Shown: positions 1 to 6,629, counted from the first letter of the stretch. The stretch is 7,358 bases of DNA from Verrucomicrobiota bacterium (GCA_027297085.1 JAPUIL010000489.1:1-7358), one strand, 5' to 3'. Notes: generated by a model from the letters alone, not told the origin. Translations and numbers: made by a program.

Positions 1-195
1 GGCGGGGTGTCTTATGGCCAGTCCGATGAGCTCGGCCACAAGGTGGTCAAAGACCCGGTTCACATAAACGATTTTCACGCCACCATCCTCCACCTCCTCG
101 GCATGGACCACGAACAACTTACCTACAAATACAACAGCCGCCGTTTCCGCTTAACCGACGTGGCGGGCAAGGTGATTCGAGAAATCATCTCGTAA
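1..195 (+). CDS. DUF1501 family protein, C-terminal fragment
   Basis: This is the last 64 codons of a gene that begins upstream of the window; the frame is open from base 1 and stops at TAA 193-195. The fragment carries the characteristic tail of DUF1501 proteins: a G-x-S-D-E-x-G stretch, then HINDFHATILHLLGMDHEQL, then an R-F-R-L-T-D-V motif close to the end. DUF1501 proteins belong to the alkaline phosphatase/sulfatase-like superfamily. They are abundant in Planctomycetes and Verrucomicrobia, are often exported, and are commonly encoded beside DUF1549/DUF1553 cytochrome-like genes. Their reaction is not established. Any such partner gene would lie off the left edge. The in-frame GTG at 7 is internal, not a start. 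Family assignment is from recognition of the tail only, but that tail is distinctive. Confidence 0.85.
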   Translation, partial: GGVSYGQSDELGHKVVKDPVHINDFHATILHLLGMDHEQLTYKYNSRRFRLTDVAGKVIREIIS

Positions 196-205
196 TACAT
201 AATGG

Positions 206-242
206 GTAGGGCGGTGTCGCCGACAGCGCCGTCTCGAGCTCC
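206..242. repeat. GC-rich intergenic palindrome
   Basis: Just after the DUF1501 stop is a G+C-rich stretch, GTAGGGCGGTGTCG onward, whose core 210-230 is a near-perfect 21-base palindrome. GGCG-G-TGTCG faces CGACA-G-CGCC around base 220, with one G/G mismatch pair. A C-T-C-G-A-G hexamer follows at 233-238. The arms meet without a real loop and no T-run follows, so it does not look like a rho-independent terminator. It may be a dispersed intergenic repeat or a protein-binding palindrome. The palindrome is seen directly; its dispersal in the genome is inferred. Confidence 0.45.
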
Positions 243-265
243 TTACTTTATAATCTTTATCAGTA

Positions 266-348
266 GCCACGGATCGCACGGATCAAACACGGATTTTGGA
301 GCTTAATAAATGTGTTTTATCCGTGTTTAATCAGTGTCCATCTGTGGC
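266..348. repeat. Imperfect inverted repeat with CACGGAT units
   Basis: Two arms of 29 and 30 bases (266-294 and 319-348) are imperfect reverse complements separated by 24 A+T-rich bases. The inner ten bases (AAACACGGAT facing ATCCGTGTTT) and the outer five (GCCAC facing GTGGC) match exactly. Mismatches and one extra base lie between. The left arm holds three CACGGAT copies, at 268-274, 277-283 and 288-294, spaced roughly one helical turn apart. The right arm carries diverged complements of them. A single strand could fold into a long cruciform-like hairpin. This resembles MITE/REP-like repeats found between genes in PVC-group genomes, which is from memory. It lies between two co-directional genes and may also act on transcript ends. 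No transposase or target duplication is visible. Confidence 0.6.
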
Positions 349-445
349 AAAATAATCTCTCTTTTTCTCTTTATTCTGCCCTGTTTCGCATTTGTGTGGA
401 ACTCATGCGACTGATCGATTTATTCTGGTCTAATACATTTATCCC
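349..445 (+). other. Leader of the beta-helix/sulfatase operon
   Basis: A T-rich stretch lies between the inverted repeat and ATG 446. TAATAC at 431-436 resembles a -10 box but has no partner at a proper distance, and it would leave almost no leader. No purine-rich ribosome site is present before the ATG (ATTTATCCC). I cannot place a promoter with confidence. Confidence 0.25.
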
Positions 446-2368
446 ATGAAACAAAATTCACTCCTCTTTATTGGCTCACTTGTTTTTTTAGTTGTAGATT
501 CCTCCTTAATCGCCAGCGACGCTGTCACATCCGGAGAATTCATCGTTGAACCATCGACCTTTCATAATCTCGGTTTCGAATGGAAGATCGAAGGTGACGA
601 CAATCGCAACGCTACGGTTGCGGTGAGTTATCGTGCTGTAGGAACCAATGCTTGGAAACCAGCCCAGCCTTTGCTGCGCATAGGCGACGAAAAAGTATGG
701 CGGGCTAAAGAGTTTCTCGAGTATTGGACGCCGCGCATGTTTGCGGGTAGTATTTTTGGTCTGGAGCCAGGGCAGACCTATGAGTGCCGTTTTGAGATGT
801 CCGATCCTGATGGCGTAAGTGGCCAGTCCATTATACGCGCACCGGTTCAGACACGCTCGTTTCCAAAACCCTATGAAGGAGGAAGAGTATTGCATGTGTA
901 TCCTCCCTATTATGACGGACCACGGCAGGAGCCTTCATTTACCGGTTTGCTACAAGCTTACTACGGTCCCGGGTTGGGGGATTGGGATGTCGTGCACCGC
1001 CGGCCGGCACAACCGGGAGATACCATCCTGGTGCACGCCGGTCTCTATAAGGCTGACCGGCGTGACTACGTAAATCCTCACCAGATTCCTTTTCATGGCA
1101 CCTATGTGCTTACGTTGGATGGAACTGCGGAAAAACCGATCACCATCAAAGGAGCGGGCGATGGCGAAGTGATCTTCGATGGTGACAATGTTTACCGCCT
1201 GTTCGATGTCATGGCCTCGGATCACCACATTTTTGAAGGCATAACGGTGCGCAATACGGAGATCGCGTTTTATGCCGGCCTGAAGGACGTCCTTGGCTGT
1301 TCGAATTTGACGGTGCAAAATTGCCGAATCGAGGACGTGGGAATCGGAATTCACACTGAGTGGGCAGGATCGAAGAATTTCTATATCGCGGATAACGTAA
1401 TGATCGGACGGGACGATCACTACCGGTTAAATGGCTGGAACCGCATGACAACTTATGGCCCGGCTCCGGTGAACTCCTACTATGGAGTAAAGGTGTATGG
1501 CCAGGGGCATGTCATTTGTTACAACAAGGTGTCCTTCTTTCATGACGGTATCTGTATCAGTACCTATGGGCTTCCCGAAGAGGATCAGGACCTGAAATGT
1601 GTTTCCATCGATATTTATAACAACGACGTGTTTCTTTCTGTCGACGATTTCATCGAAACCGATGGTGGCGTTCACAACATCCGTGTCATGCGAAACCGCG
1701 GCTTCAATGCGGCTCATCACGGTTTGAGCGCCCAACCCATGTTCGGGGGACCGGTATATTTCATTGGCAACCTGGTTTACAATGTGCCATTTGGTGGAGC
1801 GATAAAAACCGGCGGAGCCAATCCGGCCGGCGTGCTGGTTTATCACAATACTTTCATAGCCGAAAACAGCAACGCGAGCGGCATCTCCAACGCCCATTAC
1901 CGTAACAACCTGTTTTTAGGGACCAATCACCCTAATAAACCGGTCCTGCGCCAGCGCAATTACACAAGTTATAGCTCAGCCGATTATAACGGTTATCGAC
2001 CCAATCAAAATGGTCTTGCTAAGTTCATGTGGGCGGTTCCAGAAAATCGGATCAGAGACTACGAACTAACGCTTCCTTTTGGCGAATACGCTTCCCTGCA
2101 GGAATTCCAGAAGGCCACAGGGCAGGAGGAGCATGGAATCCTGGTCGACTACGATGTATTCGTAAATATGGTACCACCCAATACGGAAACTCCTCATGCG
2201 GTTTACCAGCCAGACTCGGTCGACTTCAGGCTGCAGCGAAGGTCTGCTGCTATAGATGTTGGTATGCACTTACCCAATATCAATGACGGCTATACCGGTG
2301 AAGCTCCTGATCTAGGAGCGTTGGAATTTAAGTGCAAAGATGAAATCTACGGCCCGAGAAATCTGTAA
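446..2368 (+). CDS. Secreted right-handed parallel beta-helix protein, candidate polysaccharide-active enzyme
   Basis: A 640-residue exported protein. Residues 1 to about 24-26 form a signal peptide (K2, hydrophobic core L6-V17, cleavage near I-A-S-D-A). Residues about 30-135 look like a fibronectin-III-type beta domain, with an F-x-W-K-I-E-G strand near the start and a G-L-E-P-G-Q-T-Y-E-C-R-F edge. From about residue 190 to 520 short turns rich in N, G, I and V repeat in the manner of parallel beta-helix (PbH1) coils, for example 'FEGITVRNT' and 'IDIYNNDV'. Acid- and His-rich positions D400, D401, E404, D406 and H424-H425 could line a groove, but no lyase or hydrolase family is recognised. 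The tail (about 603-627) has the A-I-D-V-G ... P-D-L-G-A-L-E signature common at the end of such proteins. Its stop is two bases before the sulfatase start, so the two are probably co-transcribed and act on the same sulfated glycan. There is no clear Shine-Dalgarno before ATG 446. Fold is fairly sure; enzyme activity is inference. Confidence 0.85.
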   Translation: MKQNSLLFIGSLVFLVVDSSLIASDAVTSGEFIVEPSTFHNLGFEWKIEGDDNRNATVAVSYRAVGTNAWKPAQPLLRIGDEKVWRAKEFLEYWTPRMFAGSIFGLEPGQTYECRFEMSDPDGVSGQSIIRAPVQTRSFPKPYEGGRVLHVYPPYYDGPRQEPSFTGLLQAYYGPGLGDWDVVHRRPAQPGDTILVHAGLYKADRRDYVNPHQIPFHGTYVLTLDGTAEKPITIKGAGDGEVIFDGDNVYRLFDVMASDHHIFEGITVRNTEIAFYAGLKDVLGCSNLTVQNCRIEDVGIGIHTEWAGSKNFYIADNVMIGRDDHYRLNGWNRMTTYGPAPVNSYYGVKVYGQGHVICYNKVSFFHDGICISTYGLPEEDQDLKCVSIDIYNNDVFLSVDDFIETDGGVHNIRVMRNRGFNAAHHGLSAQPMFGGPVYFIGNLVYNVPFGGAIKTGGANPAGVLVYHNTFIAENSNASGISNAHYRNNLFLGTNHPNKPVLRQRNYTSYSSADYNGYRPNQNGLAKFMWAVPENRIRDYELTLPFGEYASLQEFQKATGQEEHGILVDYDVFVNMVPPNTETPHAVYQPDSVDFRLQRRSAAIDVGMHLPNINDGYTGEAPDLGALEFKCKDEIYGPRNL

Positions 2369-2370
2369 TT

Positions 2371-3750
2371 ATGAAAAAATCAGTCTGGATTTCCTTATTA
2401 GTACTAATAGCAACTTCGCCCTTTGTTCAGGCACAATCGAGTACACCGAATATCGTGTTTATTCTAGCCGATGACATGGGCTATGGCGACTTGGGTGCTT
2501 ATGGCTGCCAGGATATTAAGACAGCCCATATCGATCGCCTGGCCGAATCGGGTGTGCGTTTTACCAGTGGCTATTCATCCCATCCCTATTGCAGTCCCAT
2601 GCGGGCTGGGCTTATGGCGGTTCGATATCAGCATCGTTTTGGTTACGAAAGGAATATTGCCTACGATCAACACAATATGGTTATGGGTTTGCCCAAATCG
2701 GAAAAGACGGTTGCCAGCCGGATGAAGGAGGCCGGTTACGTGACCGGAGGAATTGGCAAGTGGCATTTGGGCGCGGCGGAACCGTTTCAGCCCAACGGCC
2801 GCGGGTTCGATTTTTTCTTCGGATTTCGGGGTGGGGGACATCGTTATTTTGATGTCAATCTCAACATCAGGCTGCACGAAAACTACTATGCACCCCTCGA
2901 ACACAATGGTCAGCCGGAAGGATTGGAAGGCTATTTGACCACCGTGCTGACAGACGAAGCCATCGGTTTTATTAAGAGTAACAAGGAGAATCCGTTCTTC
3001 CTCTACCTGGCTTATAACGCGCCGCATGGGCCATTGGAAGCTCCGGAGTCTTATAAACAAAAATACTCCCAGATCGAAGACACGAAACGGCGTACCTACG
3101 CCGCTATGGTTCACGCTTTGGACGATCAAGTTGGAAGGATAATTAAGACTCTGGATGAATTGCAACTTACCGAAAACACCATCGTATTTTTCATGAGTGA
3201 CAATGGTGGTCCCGAGCATGCCAATGCTTCAGACAACGGACCCTTGCGCGGTGGCAAAGGCGAGGTGTACGAAGGTGGTATTCGTGTGCCTTTTATGGTT
3301 TCCTGGCCAGGAACAATTTCCGCTGGTCAAGTGAATGATCACCCTGTCATGTCGATTGATCTCATGCGCACGGCCCTCGAGCTCGGTGGCGCGCCCATCG
3401 ATGAAAAACTGGAGGGTGTAAATCTGGTTCCCTTTTTAACAGGCAAGCAATCAGGCGCTCCGCACGAAGCCCTTTTCTGGCGTATGGAAAATGGAACCGA
3501 CTATGCGGTCCGCAGTGGTCCCTGGAAACTGGCAAAAGCCCGCGACCAAGCCGGCATCCAACTTTACAACGTCGATGAAGATATCGGTGAAACCAAAAAC
3601 CTCGCCTCCGAAAGACCCGAAGTGCTTGGACGGCTCATCAAACTCTACGAAGATTGGAACACTAAAAACATAGCTCCCTTCTTCCCCGGTTATCGCGAGT
3701 ACCATGAGAGGTTGGACGAGTTCTACCAATCAATTTCCGCACCGCTGTAG
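2371..3750 (+). CDS. Secreted sulfatase (formylglycine-dependent, S1 type)
   Basis: A 459-residue sulfatase of normal length with a signal peptide (residues 1-21, cleavage after V-Q-A). It should hydrolyse sulfate esters, most likely on a polysaccharide, in the periplasm or outside. Hallmarks in order: metal-binding D34-D35 in 'NIVFILADDMGYGDLG'; the C-x-P-x-R site C74-S-P-M-R78, where C74 (TGC at 2590-2592) would become formylglycine; the G-I-G-K-W-H-L-G box at 127-134; H219 in N-A-P-H-G-P; metal-binding D277-N278 in 'FFMSDNGGP'; and K296 in R-G-G-K-G. Unusually, M77 replaces the common Ser in C-x-P-S-R, and the downstream L-x-T-G-R helper motif reads L-M-A-V-R (81-85). Activation needs a formylglycine-generating or equivalent enzyme, not seen here. 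The start lies two bases after the beta-helix gene's stop; only a weak GAGAA precedes it. Substrate cannot be read from sequence. Confidence 0.93.
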   Translation: MKKSVWISLLVLIATSPFVQAQSSTPNIVFILADDMGYGDLGAYGCQDIKTAHIDRLAESGVRFTSGYSSHPYCSPMRAGLMAVRYQHRFGYERNIAYDQHNMVMGLPKSEKTVASRMKEAGYVTGGIGKWHLGAAEPFQPNGRGFDFFFGFRGGGHRYFDVNLNIRLHENYYAPLEHNGQPEGLEGYLTTVLTDEAIGFIKSNKENPFFLYLAYNAPHGPLEAPESYKQKYSQIEDTKRRTYAAMVHALDDQVGRIIKTLDELQLTENTIVFFMSDNGGPEHANASDNGPLRGGKGEVYEGGIRVPFMVSWPGTISAGQVNDHPVMSIDLMRTALELGGAPIDEKLEGVNLVPFLTGKQSGAPHEALFWRMENGTDYAVRSGPWKLAKARDQAGIQLYNVDEDIGETKNLASERPEVLGRLIKLYEDWNTKNIAPFFPGYREYHERLDEFYQSISAPL

Positions 3751-3766
3751 CGAAGAGAGACTTCTC

Positions 3767-3794
3767 GGTTGTTGGTTATCGGTTATTGGTTAAT
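3767..3794. repeat. Four degenerate GGTTATT heptamers in tandem
   Basis: Just past the sulfatase stop are four back-to-back seven-base units: GGTTGTT (3767-3773), GGTTATC (3774-3780), GGTTATT (3781-3787) and GGTTAAT (3788-3794). All share GGTT and vary only in the last three bases. It may be a degenerate microsatellite or part of a dispersed intergenic repeat. No function is evident. Confidence 0.5.
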
Positions 3795-3940
3795 CGGGTG
3801 GCTTCGCTGCTGCATTAAGACAATTTGTAGGAGTTCAAATATCCTTACCCGCTTCGAGTAAATGTGTGGCATCCCTTAAGACAAAAACCAGCAGATTATC
3901 GAGCAGCTTCGAGAACAGTTCGCCGCTGCTGAAGGAAGGT
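3795..3940. other. Convergent intergenic remainder; possible coding fossil
   Basis: No convincing gene is present between the sulfatase and the terminator of the opposite operon. One short + frame (ATG 3862 to TAA 3940-3942) reads MCGIP, a TAA stop at 3877-3879, then DKNQQIIEQLREQFAAAEGR. The second half looks like an amphipathic coding helix, so it may be the worn-down end of a lost gene, but it is only 20 codons long. An AGCAGC/GCTGCT inverted repeat (3902-3907 with 3925-3930) has no T-run and is not called as a terminator. I find no clear terminator for the + strand operon. Confidence 0.25.
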
Positions 3941-3967
3941 AAAAAGGCCAGTTAGGATGACCTGGCC
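3941..3967 (-). terminator. Rho-independent terminator of the metal operon
   Basis: Read on the - strand, GGCCAG (3967-3962), a ten-base loop and CTGGCC (3951-3946) form a perfect six-pair G+C-rich stem, followed at once by TTTTT (3945-3941). It begins only five bases after the cupredoxin stop codon, which is the expected place for the operon's end. On the + strand the stem is followed by ATTCGC, so it should work in one direction only. Confidence 0.88.
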
Positions 3968-3972
3968 ATTCG

Positions 3973-4431
3973 CTAATCCGACACGATGATCTTGCCTTGC
4001 ATTGAGGGCATGTGGTGCGAGCAGACATAGGCGTATTCACCCGCCTGCCTGAACGTCACGTCGATTGAGCCGGTCTGGCCCGCCCGAATAGTTATATTCC
4101 CGGTGTCCAGCGCCGGAATGGATACCGCATGCGTGACGCCCATGTCGAAGTTGCGCACCACAATGCGCAGCCGCTCGTTCACTTTGGCATGCAGGGTGGG
4201 GTTGGTACCGTCAAAACGGAGGTCCCTGGCCTCAAGGACAATAACCCGCACTGGAGGTTCGGACCGGTTGGACAGTGCGGTCGACGCCACGATGACCACA
4301 AGGCTGCAGAGCGCCATAGCGGACAGAGTGACTTTGCCCACTCGGGATATATAACCGCGACGTACCGTCACGTTCGCATCATAACGTCGCTCCGGTTGTT
4401 CACCGGTTGATTGTATTGAGTCTCTATTCAT
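3973..4431 (-). CDS. Membrane-anchored cupredoxin
   Basis: A 152-residue protein and the last gene of the operon. Residues 1-32 are polar and probably cytoplasmic. About 33-53 is one hydrophobic segment that should serve as an uncleaved anchor, placing residues about 60-152 outside. This is a cupredoxin beta-barrel: H101 in G-V-T-H-A-V-S, then C137, H140 and M144 in 'YAYVCSHHMPSMQGKIIV', a full His-Cys-His-Met set for one type 1 copper. The closing Q-G-K-I-I-V strand is typical. A cytochrome oxidase subunit II CuA centre is excluded because the second Cys is missing. It probably carries electrons to or from, or hands copper to, the multicopper oxidase encoded in the same operon. ATG 4429-4431 is one base after the transporter's TGA, with GGGAG (4445-4441) nine bases upstream inside that gene. 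Copper binding is well supported; the partner is inferred. Confidence 0.88.
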   Translation of the reverse strand: MNRDSIQSTGEQPERRYDANVTVRRGYISRVGKVTLSAMALCSLVVIVASTALSNRSEPPVRVIVLEARDLRFDGTNPTLHAKVNERLRIVVRNFDMGVTHAVSIPALDTGNITIRAGQTGSIDVTFRQAGEYAYVCSHHMPSMQGKIIVSD

Positions 4432-4432
4432 A

Positions 4433-5599
4433 TCATGCCGCTCCCACTAGAAATCCCGTTCCATACATGATCAGATAACCGATCAGAAGCCCCGCCAGGT
4501 TGGCAGGCGCTAAAATCTCGCTCGGCTTTTTCCTTCCGGCGATCACCACGATCACCTGCAGGAGGGCTCCTGCGCCGATCCCCAAAAACAGCAGTGCCCA
4601 GATCTGAGAATAGGTGAATGCGCCGATCCAACAGCCCAAGATAGTGGGGCTACCGGCCAGTAGACCCAATCCGATCAGCCGTTTGACGGCCGCACCCTTT
4701 TCAAGGATGGGGGCTACAATAGCGATACCCTCGGTAGAATTGTGCAGCGTGAACCCCAAGATAAGCATGGCGCCTAGCGAGAGTTCACCCAGCACATAGG
4801 CCGATCCGATCGCAAGGCCTTCTCCCAGATTATGCAGCCCGATTCCCAATGCCGTCAGCCAAGCTATGACCACACCCGCATCGATACCTGACGGCCGTGC
4901 CCGCGCCCATGAGTTCACCCCCATCAGGATTAGATAGGTACCTGCTAGCCCCAGCAGGAAGAGCCCGACACCGTTGTATACTTCCGGCAGTTCTACGGCA
5001 ACTTTAAGGCCCTCCTCAACCGTGTCGACGACAAGAAAGACCAGTAGGCCGACGGTCAAATTCAGGAAAAACGATAGCCCACCGGTGCCAATCCGGCGCA
5101 GGAAGGGGAACCAGCAGATCCCCAGCGCGACGGGAATGACCCCGACATACACACCCAGCATTCCAAACCGCAGCAGCGCTTTCGCGTCCGGCAAGGGTGT
5201 CGTTAGAGCAACTTCAATCTCATATTCGAACGTGAGTCCCGACCGGGTATATAAGACGATTTGGTAGGGCTCGCCGTCCACCCAGGGGTAATGGATTGTA
5301 ACACGGGCAGTCTGCAGGGGGTTCAGCGTGCGGTCCGGGGTCACCGTGTGCTGCCAGAAGGCACCCCGTACCATAACCTGCGCGACGGTTGTCGGGTCCG
5401 CGCCCGAATTGACAATATCCAGATGAATCACGTCTTCGCCGAGGAGATGCTGCAGGACATGAATATCCTCCACAGGTGGAATGTCCTCGGTAAACAGCTT
5501 AGCCGGACCCTGCCGCAGAATCAGCCCGATCATAAGGCCCAGCAGGACCAACGGCAGCAGACCCAGGGCAAGCGTGGTCAAAGGGTTCCTATCCTTCAT
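4433..5599 (-). CDS. ZIP-family metal transporter with extracytoplasmic N-terminal domain
   Basis: A 388-residue inner-membrane protein. Counting from ATG 5597-5599: TM helix about 7-28; a soluble beta-rich domain about 30-135, probably outside, ending with an edge like 'TARVTIHYPWVDGEPY'; then about seven helices from 142 to 388. Two ZIP metal-binding helices are clear: H256-N257-L-G-E260-G and H286-N287-S-T-E290-G, equivalent to the H-N-x-P-E-G motifs of TM4 and TM5 in GufA/ZupT-like proteins. V-D192-T-V-E195-E196-G may match the conserved acidic helix nearer the N-terminus. ZIP proteins carry Zn, Fe, Mn or related divalent ions down their gradient. Odd points are the added outer domain and loss of the motif proline in both helices. 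The longer frame from TTG 5656 is rejected: it runs 68 bases into the oxidase gene with no ribosome site, whereas GGAGGG lies eight bases before ATG 5599. The gene overlaps the oxidase gene by 11 bases. Confidence 0.85.
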   Translation of the reverse strand: MKDRNPLTTLALGLLPLVLLGLMIGLILRQGPAKLFTEDIPPVEDIHVLQHLLGEDVIHLDIVNSGADPTTVAQVMVRGAFWQHTVTPDRTLNPLQTARVTIHYPWVDGEPYQIVLYTRSGLTFEYEIEVALTTPLPDAKALLRFGMLGVYVGVIPVALGICWFPFLRRIGTGGLSFFLNLTVGLLVFLVVDTVEEGLKVAVELPEVYNGVGLFLLGLAGTYLILMGVNSWARARPSGIDAGVVIAWLTALGIGLHNLGEGLAIGSAYVLGELSLGAMLILGFTLHNSTEGIAIVAPILEKGAAVKRLIGLGLLAGSPTILGCWIGAFTYSQIWALLFLGIGAGALLQVIVVIAGRKKPSEILAPANLAGLLIGYLIMYGTGFLVGAA

Positions 5600-6629
5600 C
5601 AGCAGGTCCCTCCGCGGCCTCAACGTCGAAAAAACCCATCCAGCCTCGTTCTGCAAATTCGGTTTTATGCGCGTGAAACATGTATCGTCCCGGGTAGGGG
5701 AACTTCAGCTCAACCAGGCCGCGTTCGCCCTGCCCCTGTATGACGGTATCGGTAAAATCCCGCGGCTCGGGTTGCGTGCCGGTGGGATAGTAATCGAAGA
5801 ACGTCGCGTGCACATGAAACGAGTTAAGGAAATCGAATTCGGTGATGTTAGCCAGGTAGATGCGCAGGAGTTCGTGCTGACGCACTTTAATGGGGTGCCG
5901 CGCGTAATGAAACGCGATGGTGTTAACCGCATAAACTTCGTTTTCCTCGTCAAAGTTCGTGTCAAAGCCATTCAGCATCATGACCATTTCTTTCGCCGGC
6001 GCCCGCGCCTCCTTTGGATCGACAATCCAGAAGCCGTAAAGGCCGTTATGGATGTGCTGGGTCAGTGGAGTTGCATGGCAGTGATAGAGATGTACGCCGG
6101 CGGGGTCGGCATTAAATTCATACACAAAATCACCTCCGGGCGGGACCAGTTGCTTGAGCACGGCTCCGTCCATCGAGGCCGGATGAAATCCATGAAAATG
6201 CATGGAATGAGGCCGGTCACCGCGATTCTTAAAGTAAATCCTGATGAGATCCCCATCCGTCGCACGCAGCGTTGGTCCCGGCACCTGTCCATTATAGGTC
6301 CAGGCAGGGAACATCACGCCCGGAGCAATTTCGATTTCCTTGTTAACGGCCACGACTACGAACTCACGCAACGTCCGGCCGTCCGGCAGAAGGGACACAC
6401 TACCGGTTTCAAAATGGGTCAGGTACGCGTCCGCATCGAAAAGATCCTTATTCACGTCGCCCACAGTCATTCCGCGGTAAGGACGCAGGAGCATGCCATC
6501 CAGGCCTACTTCGGTATCAGTGGGTGGTGCCGCCGGATCGGGCAGGAATGTGGCATAGGCCAGGGCCAGGGAGAGAATAAGACCGCCCGCCAGGATCCAG
6601 ATGCCAAAATGAATGCGCCTTTTCATCAT
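5589..6629 (-). CDS. Two-domain multicopper oxidase (type 1 copper in domain 1)
   Basis: A 346-residue exported or membrane-anchored copper oxidase. Residues about 8-28 are a signal or anchor segment. All four H-x-H motifs of a trinuclear copper centre are present: H144-F-H146, H183-C184-H185, H272-V-H274 and H319-A-H321. Domain 1 also has type 1 ligands H141, C184 and H192; the axial place, five residues after H192, is L197. Domain 2 keeps only its trinuclear His residues, having no Cys between H319 and H321. This is the 'type B' two-domain pattern, usually a homotrimer. It should couple one-electron oxidation of a metal or organic substrate to reduction of O2 to water. Copper nitrite reductase is less likely because NirK lacks the full trinuclear set. 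ATG 6629 overlaps the regulator's TGA; a second ATG at 6626 is seven bases from AAGGAGG and may be the real start. Substrate is unknown; metal oxidation is suggested by context. Confidence 0.9.
   Translation of the reverse strand: MMKRRIHFGIWILAGGLILSLALAYATFLPDPAAPPTDTEVGLDGMLLRPYRGMTVGDVNKDLFDADAYLTHFETGSVSLLPDGRTLREFVVVAVNKEIEIAPGVMFPAWTYNGQVPGPTLRATDGDLIRIYFKNRGDRPHSMHFHGFHPASMDGAVLKQLVPPGGDFVYEFNADPAGVHLYHCHATPLTQHIHNGLYGFWIVDPKEARAPAKEMVMMLNGFDTNFDEENEVYAVNTIAFHYARHPIKVRQHELLRIYLANITEFDFLNSFHVHATFFDYYPTGTQPEPRDFTDTVIQGQGERGLVELKFPYPGRYMFHAHKTEFAERGWMGFFDVEAAEGPADEG
5608..5613 (-). promoter_or_regulatory. Ribosome binding site GGAGGG deciding the ZIP start
   Basis: On the - strand GGAGGG (5613-5608) stands eight bases before ATG 5599-5597. 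It lies within the last codons of the oxidase gene. This selects the internal ATG over the longer TTG-initiated frame and suggests translational coupling across the 11-base overlap. Confidence 0.75.

Noticed and set aside
950..1897. Two 156-codon open frames on the - strand inside the beta-helix gene
   Set aside because: No domain, signal or ribosome site is seen, and the + strand frame is convincing throughout with signal peptide, repeats and C-terminal signature.
3751..3768. GAAG/CTTC hairpin after the sulfatase as a terminator
   Set aside because: The stem is only four pairs with an A/G loop and no run of T follows.
3902..3930. AGCAGC/GCTGCT inverted repeat as terminator of the + strand operon
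   Set aside because: The six-pair stem has a 17-base loop and is followed by GAAGGAAGG, not a T-run.
3862..3942. Small gene MCGIP... ending EGR
   Set aside because: It has an in-frame TAA after five codons, a stop directly before its ATG and no ribosome site. At most it is a fossil, noted under the intergenic entry.
5600..5656. Longer ZIP protein starting at TTG 5656
   Set aside because: It would overlap the oxidase by 68 bases without a ribosome site, and it puts 19 polar residues before an N-terminal membrane helix. ATG 5599 has GGAGGG at eight bases.
5589..6629. Copper nitrite reductase (NirK)
   Set aside because: The type 1 site layout is NirK-like, but all eight trinuclear His residues are present, which fits an O2-reducing two-domain multicopper oxidase.
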